Origin: Bacillota bacterium
GTDB taxonomy: Bacteria; Bacillota; Bacilli; Lactobacillales; Enterococcaceae
Length of the DNA stretch: 7,023 nt
Assembly (NCBI GenBank): GCA_023389005.1
Contig: JAEWFE010000222.1
Coordinates: 1 to 7,023 of the forward strand
Direction of reading: 5' to 3'
The translations under genes were made by a program, and so were the position numbers. Within the stretch, counting starts at the first letter, position 1. Every line of letters begins with the position of its first letter. Below are positions 5,678-7,023 of this stretch, piece after piece. The notes below the pieces were generated by a model that saw nothing but the letters and a program-made list of their open reading frames with translations, was not told where the DNA came from and did not search any database.

Positions 5678-5712
5678 AATCGCACAATTGTTGATGAACC
5701 ATTTGTGCGATT
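5678..5712. terminator. Bidirectional rho-independent terminator
   Basis: AATCGCACAA (5678-5687) pairs perfectly with TTGTGCGATT (5703-5712) across a 15-base loop. T-rich sequence follows on both strands (ATTTATTA on plus, TCTTTCT on minus). It lies 23 bases after the stop of the 19-residue peptide gene and also downstream of the convergent membrane-protein gene (5842-6285), so it can end transcripts from both sides. The stretch 5713-5841 holds no gene I can support. Confidence 0.75.
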
Positions 5713-5841
5713 ATTTATTACTTAGGATAACCATAAAAAGATTTTTATAGCATTATGACTCTCTCATCACAAACCAATGAATGACAAGTAGTAACCATAA
5801 TATCAAGCCGATATATGTCTCGCAAACGGAGGTATAGCTAA

Positions 5842-6285
5842 TCAAATAGAAAAAGTAATCACTTCTGAAGCAATTATTTTTTCACGCGGTAGGAAACGAG
5901 AATCTTTAAACCAAGCGTAAAAATATAAAATCATTAATAAAATTTCAACCACAATCACTAAAGCTGACACAAATAACGGCAAGATCTTGAATACGTCTTT
6001 TTCTAAATAGGTCAATTGAAAAGCAACCGTGGACATGATTAGATATTCCCATCTTGCCGGCAGAGAGGGATTTTTTTGTTTGACGAAACGTTTGGTCCAG
6101 ATATAGAAACGATAACAACTTAATCCCGCACTCAACCATAGTAAAACACCTATAACTACCATATTAAATCCACCAAACAAGCTCGCCACACTCACAAGTA
6201 AAAAGCAAGCCAAATCCACATATGGCGTTTGATATTTTTGTGAGATAAAAAGGTAAAATACACCAAATACTATCATCCACAACAT
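5842..6285 (-). CDS. Membrane protein of unknown function (147 aa)
   Basis: Hydrophobic protein with helices at about residues 2-17, 22-38, 40-58 and 103-125, a possible further segment at 83-92, and a basic loop at 59-78 (YRFYIWTKRFVKQKNPSLP) that should be cytoplasmic. I do not recognise the family and see no catalytic motif. The ATG at 6285 has GGAGGG (6298-6293) with a 7-base gap. It has its own promoter (6324-6352) and is isolated by terminators on both sides, so it is transcribed alone. It runs convergent to the kinase and small-peptide genes and is probably chromosomal flank rather than part of the peptide system. Confidence 0.85.
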   Translation of the reverse strand: MLWMIVFGVFYLFISQKYQTPYVDLACFLLVSVASLFGGFNMVVIGVLLWLSAGLSCYRFYIWTKRFVKQKNPSLPARWEYLIMSTVAFQLTYLEKDVFKILPLFVSALVIVVEILLMILYFYAWFKDSRFLPREKIIASEVITFSI

Positions 6286-6323
6286 TTTTTATCCCTCCAC
6301 TCTCTAATTATTTTCTCAAAATT

Positions 6324-6352
6324 ATTGTAACAAAAAAAAACGTTTATTACAA
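6324..6352 (-). promoter_or_regulatory. Promoter of the 147-aa membrane protein gene
   Basis: On the minus strand TTGTAA (6352-6347), a 17-base spacer containing a run of nine T, and TACAAT (6329-6324) lie about 40 bases before the ATG at 6285. The -35 matches 4 of 6 and the -10 matches 5 of 6 consensus bases. Confidence 0.6.
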
Positions 6353-6357
6353 ATAGC

Positions 6358-6390
6358 AAAAAGAAGAACCCTCAATCATAGGATTCTTCT
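6358..6390 (-). terminator. Rho-independent terminator of the second CPBP gene
   Basis: AGAAGAATCCT (minus, 6390-6380) pairs with AGGGTTCTTCT (6372-6362), 11 pairs including one G-U, around a 7-base loop. It is followed on the minus strand by TTTTT. It begins 12 bases after the stop of the CPBP gene at 6403. Confidence 0.88.
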
Positions 6391-6402
6391 CTACATTATT
6401 TC

Positions 6403-7023
6403 TTACATCACTAACAATGCCACAAAACCGATTAAATTATTTAAGAAGTGGACTGTAATACTTTCATTTAAATTTTCGTGACGTGCATAGGTAGCGGTCA
6501 AAATCAAACTCATCACTAAGTAAATCAGTACATTCCATTCGAGCGTTTGCATATGTAACAGTGTAAAGATAAGCGTTGCTACAATAAATGCCACTTTTTT
6601 ATTACGAATCGTCTGAAACACTAGCGAGCGACAAAAAAATTCTTCTGCTATTGGTGCCACAATCAAAATCATCAGTCCCATATACCAACGTGGCAGACTA
6701 TTCATAGATTGCTCGATTACCTGTTGATTAACTGTATTACCAGAAATGCCTAGAAACTGAAAGATTAATTGTAAAGCGAGTTGCGAAATATAGGTTAAGG
6801 CAAACATCCCTAAAATAAATTTCCAGTTTTGTTTCGTAATCGTTTGACGCAGTGGCTTTAGCGAACCATTCTTTCTAGCAAGATAGCAGGCAACACTCAC
6901 AACTATCCCCATCAATAAAACGCCAATTGCTAATACAAATGATTGATTATCCGATATTTGTTTTCCAATAATTGGAAAGACAAAAGCAATCTGATCCAAA
7001 AGAAATAATCCGATAAACAATAA
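6403..7023 (-). CDS. CPBP-family intramembrane metalloprotease (5' end beyond window)
   Basis: Multi-helix membrane protein; 206 C-terminal codons plus the stop are visible and the frame is open to the window edge. A TTG at 7020 is the first possible start, but there is no room to see a ribosome site and the protein begins mid-helix there, so the true start lies just outside. All three CPBP motifs are complete. Counting from the TTG, they are EEFFCR at 126-131 (glutamate pair E126-E127, R131), FTLLH at 152-156 (canonical FxxxH) and HFLNN at 191-195 (HxxxN). Helices lie near 1-17, 28-47, 66-90, 112-124, 143-156, 163-177 and 189-204. Proteins like this are frequent, often of unknown substrate, in lactic acid bacteria. 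It has its own terminator and no link to the peptide operon, so it is probably a flanking gene and not immunity. Confidence 0.9.
   Translation of the reverse strand, partial: LLFIGLFLLDQIAFVFPIIGKQISDNQSFVLAIGVLLMGIVVSVACYLARKNGSLKPLRQTITKQNWKFILGMFALTYISQLALQLIFQFLGISGNTVNQQVIEQSMNSLPRWYMGLMILIVAPIAEEFFCRSLVFQTIRNKKVAFIVATLIFTLLHMQTLEWNVLIYLVMSLILTATYARHENLNESITVHFLNNLIGFVALLVM

Noticed and set aside
5755..5860. Short hydrophobic minus-strand ORF after the 147-aa gene (ends HWFVMRES), possibly a small toxin or read-through tail
   Set aside because: The only upstream start is a TTG without a ribosome site, overlapping the stop of the 147-aa gene. It could be a frameshifted remnant, but nothing supports expression.
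5945..6139. 64-codon minus-strand frame inside the 147-aa membrane protein
   Set aside because: Out-of-frame shadow of a gene with better start signals.
1..7023. Insertion sequences, CRISPR array, tRNA or rRNA genes
   Set aside because: No transposase-like frame, no terminal inverted repeats with target duplication, no regular spaced repeats and no tRNA or rRNA signatures were seen on either strand.

Overview
The window is low-GC, Gram-positive DNA (roughly one third G+C by eye) with strong AGGAGG-type ribosome binding sites. The gene families (AgrC/LytTR peptide signalling, CPBP membrane proteases, ABC-2 exporters) suggest Lactobacillales, and an Enterococcus-like bacterium is the best guess. 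This rests on gene style only, not on a marker gene.

Positions 1-3090 (minus strand) form one tight operon. In transcription order it encodes a CPBP-family membrane protease, a 134-residue four-helix membrane protein, two nearly identical 30-residue cationic peptides in tandem (1910-2002 and 1741-1833), an ABC ATPase (751-1620) and its ABC-2 permease (749 to beyond base 1). A long hairpin at 1653-1713 separates the peptide genes from the transporter genes. The layout is that of a leaderless bacteriocin cluster: peptides without a double-glycine leader, an exporter or self-protection pump, and membrane proteins suited to immunity. The peptide C-terminus ends in K-x3-G-x3-W, close to the published LsbB-family signature KxxxGxxPWE. 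That family assignment is an inference.

Positions 3091-3451 are a divergent control region. Positions 3452-5478 (plus strand) encode a LytTR response regulator and an AgrC-like histidine kinase that overlap by 16 bases. Just downstream is an unlisted mini-gene for a 19-residue Trp-rich peptide (5595-5654), a candidate pheromone or third antimicrobial peptide. The operon promoter and the mini-gene promoter share one layout: two TGTTGTT-like half-sites 21 bases apart, then exactly 24 bases to a -10 hexamer, with no recognisable -35. The regulator's own promoter instead has good -35 and -10 boxes. This suggests a constitutively made sensor/regulator pair that switches on both the small peptide (positive feedback) and the peptide/immunity/transport operon.

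Positions 5655-7023 look like chromosomal flank. They hold a two-way terminator hairpin, a 147-residue membrane protein of unknown function with its own promoter, a strong terminator, and the 3' part of a second CPBP protease with complete motifs that runs off the right edge.
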